Source: Aequorivita sp. UBA3180 (lineage in GTDB: Bacteria; Bacteroidota; Bacteroidia; Flavobacteriales; Flavobacteriaceae). From it: 64,000 bases of DNA. Below the pieces are notes generated by a model, which ran no database searches, had not been told where the DNA came from, and was given only the letters and a program-made list of their open reading frames with translations. The stretch covers positions 427,577 through 491,576 of the forward strand of contig DEXQ01000018.1 of assembly GCA_002364215.1 (NCBI GenBank). The letters are read 5' to 3'. Shown here piece after piece: positions 43,607 to 52,289 of the stretch (position 1 is its first letter; every line of letters begins with the position of its first letter). The translations under genes were made by a program, and so were the position numbers.

Positions 43607-44173
43607 ATGTCCCTGTCAAAAACCATATTGGTTAGGTCACTTGTGCTTTTTCAAACACATGGAATCAAGACCGTTAGAATGGATGATATAGCCCAAGAAA
43701 TGGGTTTATCAAAGAAGACCATTTATCTTCATTATGGCAGTAAAAATGAATTGGTTCAAAAATGTATTCACTATCTTTTTGATTTACATTTTTCAAATAT
43801 CAAAAGGATTCAAGATGAAAGGGGAACACCGATAGAGAAAATAAAAAAGATTTATGAATACGCCGTAAAACATTTAATAAAAGTTACACCTAATTTTTAT
43901 TTTGATTTAAAAAGAGGTTATCCGGAAACCTATCAGTTTTATGCCCTTCAACGCGGTAAAATAGTTTTTGGTATAATTAAAACCTTATTGAAAAAGGGGC
44001 AAAGGAGTGGTGAAATAGACCCCACAATCAATACCCAGTTGTTTTGTGAATTTCATCTGATAAATCTTGATCAAGTAATAAGCCATAAAACCGCGCTTAT
44101 GGAATATAGCTTGCAAGACCTATTTGACAACACTATTAGAGTGAGCCTGAATGGTATTATTAAAAGACAATAA
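43607..44173 (+). CDS. TetR-family transcriptional regulator
   Basis: About 188 residues. N-terminal TetR helix-turn-helix: ILVRSLVLFQTHGIKTVRMDDIAQEMGLSKKTIYLHYGSKNELV (~5-50), followed by an all-helical ligand domain without recognisable binding residues. It lies at the end of the YceI-dioxygenase-DoxX set and may regulate it. Start set at ATG 43607 (MSLSKTILVRS); the frame opens six codons earlier at a TTG. Two regulators (AraC first, TetR last) thus bracket the three metabolic genes. Confidence 0.9.
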   Translation: MSLSKTILVRSLVLFQTHGIKTVRMDDIAQEMGLSKKTIYLHYGSKNELVQKCIHYLFDLHFSNIKRIQDERGTPIEKIKKIYEYAVKHLIKVTPNFYFDLKRGYPETYQFYALQRGKIVFGIIKTLLKKGQRSGEIDPTINTQLFCEFHLINLDQVISHKTALMEYSLQDLFDNTIRVSLNGIIKRQ

Positions 44174-44221
44174 TTTATTCAGCTCTTTTTAAATTTAAAT
44201 TCTGCATTGTAATAAAGGCAA

Positions 44222-45610
44222 TTACTTCCCGATGCAGAAATTGGCAAAAATATTACCAAGCAGTTCGTCATTAGAAATTTCACCGGTTATTTCCCCAAAA
44301 TAATGCAGTGCCTGCCGAATGTCTATGGCCAACAAATCACCACTTAAATTACTGTCCAAGCCCTGTTGTACTTTTATGATTTCTTCCAAAGCTTTAAGCA
44401 TGGCGTCATAATGGCGGCTGTTGGTAACGATGGTTTCGTTGTTACGAAGCGCGCCAGTGTTTACAAACTCGAGCAATTTATTTTGAATTTTCTCAACTCC
44501 TTGCCCAGTTTTTGCGGATAATAATTGAAGATTGCCCATTGCAAACTGTAGATTTTCTATTTCTTCTTTCGAAAGTTTATCAACCTTATTGGCAACAATC
44601 AAAAGGTTTTTTAAAGGGTATTTATTTTTGATAGTTTCAATCTCAACTTTAAACTTTGAACCTGAGGCCTGAAACTTTTCCGCATCAAACAGATAAATTA
44701 CCACTTGCGCCTGTTCTATTTTCTGAAATGTTTTTTGAATTCCCATTCCTTCAATAACGTCCACGGTTTCACGTATTCCGGCAGTATCAATAAAGCGGAA
44801 ACCAATGCCGCCAATGATTATTTCGTCTTCAATGGTATCGCGCGTGGTTCCGGCAATATCACTTACAATTGCTCTTTCCTCGTTCAGCAAGGCATTTAGC
44901 AGGGTAGATTTCCCCACATTAGGTTCACCCACAATGGCAACGGGAATACCGTTTTTCAGTACATTTCCTGTTGCGAAGGAATCTATCAATCGCTTTAATA
45001 CGTGGGTTATTTTTGAAATAAGTTTTTGAAATTCCTCGCGGTTGGCAAATTCCACATCTTCTTCGGCAAAATCCAGTTCCAATTCTATAAGTGATGCAAA
45101 ATTCAAAAGTTCTTCGCGAAGCTTTTTTATTTCCGAAGAAAAACCGCCCCGCATCTGTTGTATTGCCAATTGGTGGCTGGCGGCACTATCGCTGGCAATG
45201 AGATCTGCAACCGCTTCTGCCTGACTTAAATCCATTTTCCCGTTTAGGAAAGCACGCAGTGTAAACTCTCCTGCTTGTGCCATACGGCACCCTTTCCGAA
45301 GGCAAAGCTGAATGATTTCCTGTTGAATGTAATTACTGCCGTGACAGGAAATTTCCACCACGTCTTCACCCGTATAACTGTTTGGGTTTTTAAAAATGGT
45401 TGCCAATACTTCGTCCAAAACCTTTTCGCCATCTTTTATATGTCCCAAATGAACGGTATGGGTTTTCTGTTTTGCAAGCGTTTTACCAGAAACAGAAGAA
45501 AAGATTGAAGAAGCAATTGTAACAGCCTGCGGTCCCGAAAGCCTTAAAACGGCTATTGCCCCGGCTCCTGCTGGCGTTGCCATTGCTACTATGGTGTCTG
45601 TGTGTGTCAT
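44222..45610 (-). CDS. mnmE: tRNA modification GTPase MnmE
   Basis: 462 residues. With MnmG it installs the cmnm5 group on U34 of certain tRNAs. The N-terminal folate-binding domain begins THTDTIVAMATPAGAGAIAVLRLSG. The helical domain carries an inserted GTPase with GEPNVGKSTLLNALL (G1), GTTRDTIED (G2), DTAGIRE (G3) and NKVD (G4). The C-terminus is the diagnostic CIGK, whose Cys is catalytically important. The frame extends three codons upstream to a TTG, but that codon lies inside the TACCTTTG promoter, so the ATG at 45610 is the start; the mRNA may be leaderless. Confidence 0.96.
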   Translation of the reverse strand: MTHTDTIVAMATPAGAGAIAVLRLSGPQAVTIASSIFSSVSGKTLAKQKTHTVHLGHIKDGEKVLDEVLATIFKNPNSYTGEDVVEISCHGSNYIQQEIIQLCLRKGCRMAQAGEFTLRAFLNGKMDLSQAEAVADLIASDSAASHQLAIQQMRGGFSSEIKKLREELLNFASLIELELDFAEEDVEFANREEFQKLISKITHVLKRLIDSFATGNVLKNGIPVAIVGEPNVGKSTLLNALLNEERAIVSDIAGTTRDTIEDEIIIGGIGFRFIDTAGIRETVDVIEGMGIQKTFQKIEQAQVVIYLFDAEKFQASGSKFKVEIETIKNKYPLKNLLIVANKVDKLSKEEIENLQFAMGNLQLLSAKTGQGVEKIQNKLLEFVNTGALRNNETIVTNSRHYDAMLKALEEIIKVQQGLDSNLSGDLLAIDIRQALHYFGEITGEISNDELLGNIFANFCIGK

Positions 45611-45616
45611 TGGCTG

Positions 45617-45624
45617 CAAAGGTA
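45617..45624 (-). promoter_or_regulatory. -7 element six bases before the mnmE start
   Basis: Minus strand TACCTTTG-CAGCCA-ATG, the same 6-nt spacing as upstream of the oxidoreductase at 38332. Confidence 0.6.
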
Positions 45625-45678
45625 CGGTTAACTTTGGAAAAGTTATAAATTTAGTGGAAGTTGAAAATTAACACATAA

Positions 45679-45708
45679 AAAAAAGGGTGCACAAAAGCAC
45701 CCTTTTTT
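45679..45708 (-). terminator. Terminator after the small lipoprotein gene
   Basis: AAAAAAGGGTGC/GCACCCTTTTTT around ACAAAA, a strong stem with flanking A/T runs. It lies 22 bp beyond the stop of the minus-strand lipoprotein gene. Confidence 0.85.
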
Positions 45709-45729
45709 GATAGTAACCCCTTTGCTTTA

Positions 45730-46239
45730 TTAATATGCAAAATGTTTAAAATTTCCATTCATTGTGATGCTCGGCCCCGAACCGGAAGTTGCTGTAATTG
45801 TGAAATTTCCGGAGATTAAGCGTCCGTCCTCGTTTTCAGGATTTTGACGGTTTTCCAAAATATTTATCTCTCCTTCGGAGGCATTGTAGGTTACTTGATT
45901 GGCTTGATCGCGAATTACAACGCTGGTTACAAAACCATTGGTGGCAACGTCATTAATAATTTTGGTGATTCCACTTCCAAAGCCTCCAGTATTATTTAAA
46001 AATATGCGAATAATATTGGTGTTTTCGTCAGTTACTGCAAGGGTTAATCCATTGCCGCTATAGTCGCTTGAGTAAAATCCCAAACGGGACGAATAATTAC
46101 TACCGAACCCACCGCCGTTTATCGTGGCGCTAAACTCTGCTTCGGGAGCACTTCCGCCACCATTGTCGTCATCTTTTTTGGAACAGGAAATAATTACTAG
46201 TGATAGAAAAAGGATGCTAATAGTTTTTAGGGTTTTCAT
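45730..46239 (-). CDS. Small secreted lipoprotein of unknown function
   Basis: 169 residues. Signal peptide with lipobox VIISC (Cys19), then a Ser/Lys/Asp-rich tether (SKKDDDNGGG), common for surface-routed lipoproteins of Bacteroidota. The mature part (~35-169) is a predicted all-beta domain (EFSATINGGGFG, VVIRDQANQVTYNASEGEINI, SGNFTITATSG, NGNFKHFAY). It resembles the DUF6252-type lipoproteins that are common in flavobacteria, but I am not certain. Stand-alone, with its own terminator. Confidence 0.75.
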   Translation of the reverse strand: MKTLKTISILFLSLVIISCSKKDDDNGGGSAPEAEFSATINGGGFGSNYSSRLGFYSSDYSGNGLTLAVTDENTNIIRIFLNNTGGFGSGITKIINDVATNGFVTSVVIRDQANQVTYNASEGEINILENRQNPENEDGRLISGNFTITATSGSGPSITMNGNFKHFAY

Positions 46240-46320
46240 GTGTTTCGTTTTAGTGAGTGTTAATTATAGAATTAAATTAACAACACATCGGCCCCGTTAA
46301 ATTATGTCATCACTATCAAG

Positions 46321-46342
46321 AAAAAAAACCGCCACTGGGACG
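46321..46342 (-). terminator. Terminator of dnaN
   Basis: On the minus strand CCGTC-CCAGT-GGCGG forms a 5-bp stem followed by eight T, 47 bp after the dnaN stop. Confidence 0.65.
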
Positions 46343-46388
46343 GATTTTTTTAAATTCTGTTATTCTAATTATCTAAGATTCTAACAAT

Positions 46389-47507
46389 CTAATTGTTCAA
46401 CATCACCGGCATTACAAGCATGGTAACGGTTTCGCCTTCGTCCAAACCATCCACGGGAGTTAAAATTCCTGCGCGGTTTGGTAGGCTCATTTCCAGAGAA
46501 ACTTCATCACTAGTTAGATTGTTCAGCATTTCGGTAAGGAAACGGCTGTTGAAGCCTATTTGCATATCATCCCCTTGGTAGTCGCAAGTCAAGCGCTCTT
46601 CGGCTTTGTTGCTGTAATCAATATCCTCTGCGGAAATGTTCAACTCGGCCCCAGCAATTTTCAAACGAATCTGGTGGGTTGTTTTACTTGAGAAAATAGA
46701 AACACGACGAACTGAATTCAAAAATTGGTTTCTGTCGATAACCAATTTGTTGGGGTTTTCCTTCGGGATTACCGCTTCGTAATTAGGGTATTTTCCATCG
46801 ATTAAGCGGCAAACCATTTCAGTGTTTTCAAAAATGAATTTGGCATTGCTGTCGTTATACTCAATGGTAACATCTTCCTCGCTGCCGGCAAGAATACTTT
46901 TCAAAAGCGTTAATGGCTTTTTCGGCATAATAAATTCCGCGGTTTGCGAAGCACTGATGTCGTCACGGGTATATTTAACCAATTTGTGTGCATCGGTTGC
47001 CACAAAAACCAAATTATCTGTTGAGAATTGAAAAAAGACACCGCTCATAACAGGACGTAAATCGTCGTTTCCAGACGCAAAAATAGTTTTACTGATTGCG
47101 GTTGCCAATATATCTCCCTGCACCACGGTGGAAGAAGGATCTTTCAATTCCACAGCATTTGGAAACTCTTCGCCACTGGCGTATGCAAGCGCATATTTAC
47201 CGTGGTTGCTGCTAATTTCAATAGTATTATTGTCTTCAACAGTAAAGGTTAAAGGCTGCTCTGGAAAGGTTTTTAAAGTTTCAAGCAAAAGCCTTGCAGG
47301 AATACAAACCATTCCTTTTTCGGTGCTTTCCACTTCCAGTTTAGAAGAAATGGTTGTTTCCAAATCGGAAGCCGAAACAGTAAGGGATTTTCCATCCAAA
47401 TTGAACAGAAAATTATCTAGAATAGGCAAGGTATTGTTGTTGTTGATAATACCGCCCAAAACTTGAAGTTGCTTTAATAAATACGAACTCGATACGATGA
47501 ATTTCAT
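46389..47507 (-). CDS. dnaN: DNA polymerase III sliding clamp (beta subunit)
   Basis: 372 residues, standard length. Three clamp domains: MKFIVSSSYLLKQLQVLGGIINNN, NTLPILDNFLFNLDG, the middle SGVFFQFSTDNLVFVATDAHKLVKY, and the C-terminal VDGLDEGETVTMLVMPVMLNN. It forms the dimeric ring that tethers polymerase to DNA. The frame is open for 24 further codons, but the conserved start is the Met at 47507. dnaN lies downstream of gldFG, away from dnaA as is common in this phylum, and has its own promoter element. Confidence 0.96.
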   Translation of the reverse strand: MKFIVSSSYLLKQLQVLGGIINNNNTLPILDNFLFNLDGKSLTVSASDLETTISSKLEVESTEKGMVCIPARLLLETLKTFPEQPLTFTVEDNNTIEISSNHGKYALAYASGEEFPNAVELKDPSSTVVQGDILATAISKTIFASGNDDLRPVMSGVFFQFSTDNLVFVATDAHKLVKYTRDDISASQTAEFIMPKKPLTLLKSILAGSEEDVTIEYNDSNAKFIFENTEMVCRLIDGKYPNYEAVIPKENPNKLVIDRNQFLNSVRRVSIFSSKTTHQIRLKIAGAELNISAEDIDYSNKAEERLTCDYQGDDMQIGFNSRFLTEMLNNLTSDEVSLEMSLPNRAGILTPVDGLDEGETVTMLVMPVMLNN

Positions 47508-47565
47508 TGAATATTTATTTTTTTTGATCAGAATAATGATAAATGCCTTGGTTTTAGCATACCTA

Positions 47566-47573
47566 CAAATATA
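47566..47573 (-). promoter_or_regulatory. -7 element of dnaN
   Basis: Minus strand TATATTTG, 58 bp before the dnaN ATG. Confidence 0.5.
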
Positions 47574-47586
47574 TTTCAATTGAAGT

Positions 47587-47602
47587 GTTTGTTAAAACAA
47601 AC
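47587..47602. repeat. Perfect 16-bp palindrome upstream of dnaN
   Basis: GTTTGTT-AA-AACAAAC, placed just upstream of the dnaN -7 element and 10 bp after the gldG stop. No T-run follows, so an operator is more likely than a terminator. Confidence 0.6.
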
Positions 47603-47612
47603 TTATTAACAT

Positions 47613-49304
47613 TTAACGGGTGTAGCGGCGTTTGCGGTAGACTACAAAACCTATTCCGAACAAGGTCAATAAACCCAACGGTAACAGGAGGTTAAGTACT
47701 TGCCACTTTGTGCGCTGTTCCACGGTTTTTTGTGGATCGAGAAATGGCACCGCAATTTGACGTGTCCGAATGTTTATAAGTCCGCTGTCGTCAAGTAGGT
47801 AATTGACAGTGTTCAGCAGAAATTCCTTGTTTCCGTAGAATTGGTTCGTCATTTTGTCGAAACCAAGTTCAAGCGGACGGCTACCCTGCAATTGGTTTTT
47901 TATGATGTCGCCATCGCTAATAACCACCATTTTTGATACTTTACCGTCATCTATATTTTTCACACCATTTAGGGAGATAGGCTTCACCCGATTTTTATAA
48001 ACTGAAGTAAATTTGCCTTCCAGCAAAACCGCAAGCGGAATTTCGCCGGCATTGTATTCATTGGGATCGGGACCTTCGTTCACAACTTGTAAATTCTTCG
48101 GAATTTCCACATCAAAATCAATAGGGAAGGGCAGTCCCACGACTTTAGATATTGGTGAAGTGGAAAGTAAAACCGTCTTTTTAATATTATTCGGAAGCGT
48201 ATCGATGGCGCTGGCGTAATCAAATTTAACGGCCTCTATGTTTGAAACTATGGGGTGATTGTTTGCACTGCTGCTCAACGGACTGAAAAACCACGGATAA
48301 CGGTTGTACTGCGCTTCGCGTTCGTCGCCACTTGCCAGAACTATAGGGGCGGAATACACGTCTTTTACCAAATTTGGGTTAATGCGGATTCCGTATTTAA
48401 AGAAGAAATCATTTAAATTCAAATCCTTTCCAAAGGCGAACATGTTTCCGCTTATGGTGTCCATCTGCATTTGTGTAGCATCCATCAACCACAGCGATTT
48501 ACCCCCGTTCATAATAAATTGGTCCAGTACATATTTTTCCGCATCGCTGAATGGTTCCGTAGGTTGGGCCGCAACGATTAAATCAAAACCGTTCAGTGCA
48601 TCTAAGGTCTTTTCAGGGTTGGTTGCAACCGAATCCAAGGTAAAAGGCGCGATAAAATAATACTCCCGAAGTGTTGCGAAAAAGTCGGCAATGTAGCGGT
48701 CGTCATATTCTCCGTTTCCTTTCAGAACAGCAATTTTTTTCGATTTCTGCGTGGCCAGTTTCTTAAAACCGTCTGCGAAAGCATATTGCAGATTTTGGAG
48801 GGAGCTGTTTACACGTTCCTCGGAAGTGGCGCCCAGTTGGTTTTTCAGCAGCGGGATTTTAACTGTTTTGCCATCGTGATGGGCGAGCGCCCACGGATAG
48901 ACGAGTTCGGTACTCTGCTTGCCGCTTTCGGTTACGGAAATCTGTGCGGGGGTCAATCCAAACTTTTCAAATTGCGATTGAAAGGCTTCGTTTCCTTTTT
49001 CGGTGGGATTGATGAAATCAAACTTTATATTTGAATTATATGCGGAAAATTCCTCCAAAAGTTGCTCTGTTTCACTTTGAAGCCTTCGGAATTCCGGGGG
49101 AAAATTTCCTTTCAGAAAAACATCGACTATAATGGGAGAATCTACATAATCAACAATTTCCTTTGCTTCCGCGGAAAGTGTGAAACGTTTATCCTGTGTA
49201 AGGTCAAAACGTTTGTAGAAATAGTTTCCGAGGACATTCAACAGAATTAAACCTGCGGCCAAAACGGCTATTGAAACGATATCTTTCTTAATTGAAGTCT
49301 TCAT
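47613..49304 (-). CDS. gldG: Gliding motility ABC transporter auxiliary protein GldG
   Basis: 563 residues. One membrane helix at the N-terminus (~10-30) and one near the C-terminus (~535-555, LNLLLPLGLLTLFGIGFVVYRKRR). The large extracytoplasmic part has the ABC-type-uncharacterised substrate-binding fold (YDRYIADFFATL, LWLMDATQMQMD, GLINIRTRQIAVPFLDP). With GldF and the ATPase GldA it is needed for Flavobacterium gliding and type IX secretion-linked motility. It starts on the last base of gldF. gldA is not in the window, as in F. johnsoniae where it is unlinked. Confidence 0.93.
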   Translation of the reverse strand: MKTSIKKDIVSIAVLAAGLILLNVLGNYFYKRFDLTQDKRFTLSAEAKEIVDYVDSPIIVDVFLKGNFPPEFRRLQSETEQLLEEFSAYNSNIKFDFINPTEKGNEAFQSQFEKFGLTPAQISVTESGKQSTELVYPWALAHHDGKTVKIPLLKNQLGATSEERVNSSLQNLQYAFADGFKKLATQKSKKIAVLKGNGEYDDRYIADFFATLREYYFIAPFTLDSVATNPEKTLDALNGFDLIVAAQPTEPFSDAEKYVLDQFIMNGGKSLWLMDATQMQMDTISGNMFAFGKDLNLNDFFFKYGIRINPNLVKDVYSAPIVLASGDEREAQYNRYPWFFSPLSSSANNHPIVSNIEAVKFDYASAIDTLPNNIKKTVLLSTSPISKVVGLPFPIDFDVEIPKNLQVVNEGPDPNEYNAGEIPLAVLLEGKFTSVYKNRVKPISLNGVKNIDDGKVSKMVVISDGDIIKNQLQGSRPLELGFDKMTNQFYGNKEFLLNTVNYLLDDSGLINIRTRQIAVPFLDPQKTVEQRTKWQVLNLLLPLGLLTLFGIGFVVYRKRRYTR

Positions 49305-50011
49305 TATTGTTGCTTCAATTTAAAGATTGTCAACGCAATGAAAAACACGGTTAGGCTCAAAAAATAGATCAAATCGCGCGTGTCCAAAACGCCACGCGCC
49401 ACGCTATCAAAATGTTCTTTCATTCCCAATTCGGCAATATTGAAACTGGAAGATGAAAAACCGTCAAAGCCGTAATAAAGTACAAAGCACAGAAATACCG
49501 CAATTATAAATGCCACAATCTGATTTTGCGAAAGCGTGGATGAAAAGATGCCGATGGAGGTATATGCAAACACTAAAAACAGCAATCCAATGTAGGAGCC
49601 GATGGTACTGCCAACATCCCAATTGCCGGGCGGATTGCCCAATTCAGAGATTGTGAAAATATAAAGTATTGTTGGAATCAAAGCAATAATAATCAGGATT
49701 ACCGCTCCAAAATATTTTCCCAGAACTATATCTTTTAAGGAAATTGGTTTCGTCAATAAAAGCTCCAAAGTTCCCATTTTCATTTCATCGCTAAAGGCGC
49801 GCATGCAGACGGCGGGAATCAAGAAAAGCAAAACCCAGGGCGCAAGTTCAAAATAGGGCGAGAGGTCTGCAAAACCCGAATCGAGAATGTTGAAATTTCC
49901 ACTGAAAACCCACAAAAACAGCCCATTAATCAATAAAAAAACAGCAATCACCAAGTACCCAATGGTACTGGAAAAGAAAGAATTTATTTCGCGTTTTATT
50001 ATTGTGAGCAT
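49304..50011 (-). CDS. gldF: Gliding motility ABC transporter permease GldF
   Basis: 235 residues, six membrane helices. ABC-2 type permease features: MLTIIKREINSFFSSTIGYLVIAVF at the N-terminus, and the conserved ISLKDIVLGKYFGAVILI cytoplasmic coupling region (~95-115). It forms the GldAFG complex with gldG immediately downstream (1-bp overlap). A 4-bp gap separates it from the ABM monooxygenase upstream on the same strand, so the operon likely begins at the SAM hydrolase gene. Confidence 0.93.
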   Translation of the reverse strand: MLTIIKREINSFFSSTIGYLVIAVFLLINGLFLWVFSGNFNILDSGFADLSPYFELAPWVLLFLIPAVCMRAFSDEMKMGTLELLLTKPISLKDIVLGKYFGAVILIIIALIPTILYIFTISELGNPPGNWDVGSTIGSYIGLLFLVFAYTSIGIFSSTLSQNQIVAFIIAVFLCFVLYYGFDGFSSSSFNIAELGMKEHFDSVARGVLDTRDLIYFLSLTVFFIALTIFKLKQQ

Positions 50012-50015
50012 CTAA

Positions 50016-50312
50016 TTATTTTAAGGAATGTAAAGTGTCTACACTCCACGCTTTTGCTTTTGATTTAAACATGGGTTTTGTCACGCTCCAAACGTTTTTG
50101 AAAAGTTCACTTGTTCTATAGTTTTCCAAATCAGTTTCATCATTCCAACGGCTGTAGGTGAAAAAGATTGTTTCGTCATTCTTATCATTGTAAAGTTCCA
50201 AAAAAGTACAGCCTGGAAAATTTCGGATTTTTTCTTTCACGGTTTCAAAATTAGCCAGAAAAGCAGGAATGTTTTCTTTTTCAAACCGCATTTTTACAAT
50301 TCTTGTAAACAT
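50016..50312 (-). CDS. ABM-domain (antibiotic biosynthesis monooxygenase-like) protein
   Basis: 98 residues, one ferredoxin-like ABM unit: MFTRIVKMRFEKENIPAFLANFETVKEKIRNFPGC and FFTYSRWNDETDLENYRTSELFKNVW are diagnostic (Trp/Asn-Asp region). Members act on quinols or other small aromatics, or have no known substrate. It lies between the SAM hydrolase and gldF in a tight operon (12 bp and 4 bp gaps) without an obvious functional link. Confidence 0.85.
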   Translation of the reverse strand: MFTRIVKMRFEKENIPAFLANFETVKEKIRNFPGCTFLELYNDKNDETIFFTYSRWNDETDLENYRTSELFKNVWSVTKPMFKSKAKAWSVDTLHSLK

Positions 50313-50324
50313 TTTTCTTTTAAT

Positions 50325-51158
50325 TTATGAATTAAAGTTAACTGTAATTGTATCTCTAAATTCCAAACCAAAAAGGCTTGAAGCCCCACCCACAGAGGTA
50401 GGATTGCTTTTGTAAATTGCCAGTTCCAAGTATTGTGATGAATTCCAAAGTGCAAGCCTTTTTCCATCCTCTTCACGTTTTTCGGGGGGTTGTCCAAAGT
50501 TAATCGCATCACTGTAATGTGTGTGTATTTGGCGGAACTTCTCGGAACGGGCGTTAATTAAAAATTCCCTTCCTTTCCCTACCGTATCAAATAATTTCTT
50601 GGTGATATTGCTGATAACGTTTCCGTAGTTGTCAATATAAATTACGTTGCCTATTATTTGGCTCTCTTTGTTGTTGACCACCGGACGGATGCCCGTCAGT
50701 TCCTTGATTTCAGTAATCGTTTTACCAATTACTTCTAGCGTTCCGCCGCGCGCGATGTGGCCTGCAACTTTAACAAATACATCCAAAACGGGAAAATTGC
50801 TGATTACTCGGTCGTGAATATTTATTTCAACAATTTTCTCAGGGCGAATTTCCGAAGTAAGCATCGAGATTATTCCATTGTCGGCACACACAAAATAATG
50901 TCCGTCCATCAATACCGCAATATGCTTATTTTCAGGATTTAATTCAGAATCTACCCCAATTACGTGTATACTTCCGGGAGGGAAACTTTTATAGGCATTC
51001 TGAATTATGTATGCAGCTTCGTGTAAGTGAAATGGTGAAATGGAGTGAGAGATATCAACAATTTTGGCATCTTCCATTTCAGTATAAATAGCTCCCTTAA
51101 CCGCGCCAACAAAGTGATCTTTCTCTCCAAAGTCAGTAGTAAGTGTGATTATGGCCAT
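50325..51158 (-). CDS. SAM hydrolase / adenosyltransferase (DUF62 family)
   Basis: 277 residues. Family signature at the start: IITLTTDFGEKDHFVGAVKGAI, then IVDISHSISPFHLHEAAYII, HVIGVDSELN and FVCADNGIISML, and a C-terminal beta domain with NVIYIDNYGNVISNI. It hydrolyses S-adenosylmethionine to adenosine and methionine; related fluorinases and chlorinases add a halide, but the halide-loop residues cannot be judged here. It is first in a minus-strand set with the ABM protein and gldFG, and its promoter overlaps that of phoH. Confidence 0.92.
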   Translation of the reverse strand: MAIITLTTDFGEKDHFVGAVKGAIYTEMEDAKIVDISHSISPFHLHEAAYIIQNAYKSFPPGSIHVIGVDSELNPENKHIAVLMDGHYFVCADNGIISMLTSEIRPEKIVEINIHDRVISNFPVLDVFVKVAGHIARGGTLEVIGKTITEIKELTGIRPVVNNKESQIIGNVIYIDNYGNVISNITKKLFDTVGKGREFLINARSEKFRQIHTHYSDAINFGQPPEKREEDGKRLALWNSSQYLELAIYKSNPTSVGGASSLFGLEFRDTITVNFNS

Positions 51159-51194
51159 AAATGGATTGTTGATATTTTCTTAAAAGAATTACCA

Positions 51195-51224
51195 CAAAAA
51201 TAGGTTACTTTTGTTAGTAGCAAA
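51195..51224 (-). promoter_or_regulatory. Promoter of the SAM hydrolase-gldFG set
   Basis: Minus strand TTTG (51224-51221), 18-bp spacer, TATTTTTG (51202-51195). A complete -33/-7 pair. Confidence 0.7.
51206..51213 (+). promoter_or_regulatory. -7 element of phoH
   Basis: TACTTTTG on the plus strand, inside the spacer of the divergent minus-strand promoter. Confidence 0.55.
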
Positions 51225-51265
51225 ACAATTTTTTGCATATTCCAAATAATAAAAAAGCACGCCTT

Positions 51266-52222
51266 TTGAACGAACTTATCATCGAACTCACAGAGATTAG
51301 CCCTAGAGAATTCTTTGGCCTAGAAAACGCTAATATTGACCTTCTTAAAAAATATTTTCCAAAACTGAAAATCGTTGCCCGCGGTAATAAAATAAAAGCC
51401 TACGGCGATGAAGATGTTTTGGAGGAGTTTGATAGACGCATTACTATGTTGCTCGAACAATATATGAAATACAATAAAATTGATGAAAATGTGATTGAGC
51501 GCGTGTTGTTGAGTCGCAGTAAGGAGGATTACGAAACTCCAGAATTTAACAGCAAGGAAGTTATAGTACACGGGGTGAGCGGAAAACCTGTAAAAGCGCA
51601 AACAGCAAACCAAAGAAAGTTGGTTGAGCTGATGCGCAAAAATGATATGGTTTTTGCAGTTGGACCAGCCGGAACCGGAAAAACTTATACTGGAGTTGCG
51701 CTTGCGGTTAAAGCTTTGAAAGACAAAGAAGTAAAGCGAATTATTTTAACTAGACCTGCAGTAGAGGCTGGAGAAAATTTAGGTTTTCTTCCGGGAGATT
51801 TAAAAGAAAAGCTCGACCCTTATATGCAGCCATTGTATGATGCCCTTCGCGATATGATACCTGCTGAAAAGCTGGCATCGCACATTGAAACTGGGGTTAT
51901 TCAAATTGCGCCTTTGGCCTTCATGCGCGGACGTACTTTGGACAATGCTTTTGTAATTTTGGACGAAGCTCAAAACACCACCCATGCCCAAATGAAAATG
52001 TTTCTGACCCGTATGGGAAAAAATGCCAAGTTCATGATTACCGGCGATCCGGGGCAGATTGACCTTCCGCGCCGTGTTATTTCTGGATTAAAGGAAGCTT
52101 TATTGGTTCTGAAAGATATAAAAGGGGTGGGGATTATTTATTTAGATGATAAAGATGTTATTCGTCACCGTTTGGTAAAAGAAGTGATTGCTGCCTATAA
52201 AAATATTGAAAACGTAGAGTAA
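51266..52222 (+). CDS. PhoH-family ATPase
   Basis: 318 residues from the TTG at 51266 (NELIIELTEISPREFFG), the usual start in this family; the frame is open from a TTG at 51233. N-terminal KH-like/PhoH-L region, then Walker A VFAVGPAGTGKTYTG, EAGENLGFLPGDLKEKLDPY, Walker B AFVILDEAQNT and MTRMGKNAKFMITGDPGQIDLP. A cytoplasmic ATPase or RNA helicase-like protein, linked in other bacteria to phosphate starvation or rRNA processing (YbeZ-like). It is followed by purC. Confidence 0.92.
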   Translation: MNELIIELTEISPREFFGLENANIDLLKKYFPKLKIVARGNKIKAYGDEDVLEEFDRRITMLLEQYMKYNKIDENVIERVLLSRSKEDYETPEFNSKEVIVHGVSGKPVKAQTANQRKLVELMRKNDMVFAVGPAGTGKTYTGVALAVKALKDKEVKRIILTRPAVEAGENLGFLPGDLKEKLDPYMQPLYDALRDMIPAEKLASHIETGVIQIAPLAFMRGRTLDNAFVILDEAQNTTHAQMKMFLTRMGKNAKFMITGDPGQIDLPRRVISGLKEALLVLKDIKGVGIIYLDDKDVIRHRLVKEVIAAYKNIENVE

Positions 52223-52289
52223 ATCAGTTTTCAGTCACAGTTTATAATTCGTAAATACCAAACTCCAATTTTTAAATTGTAAATAAAAA

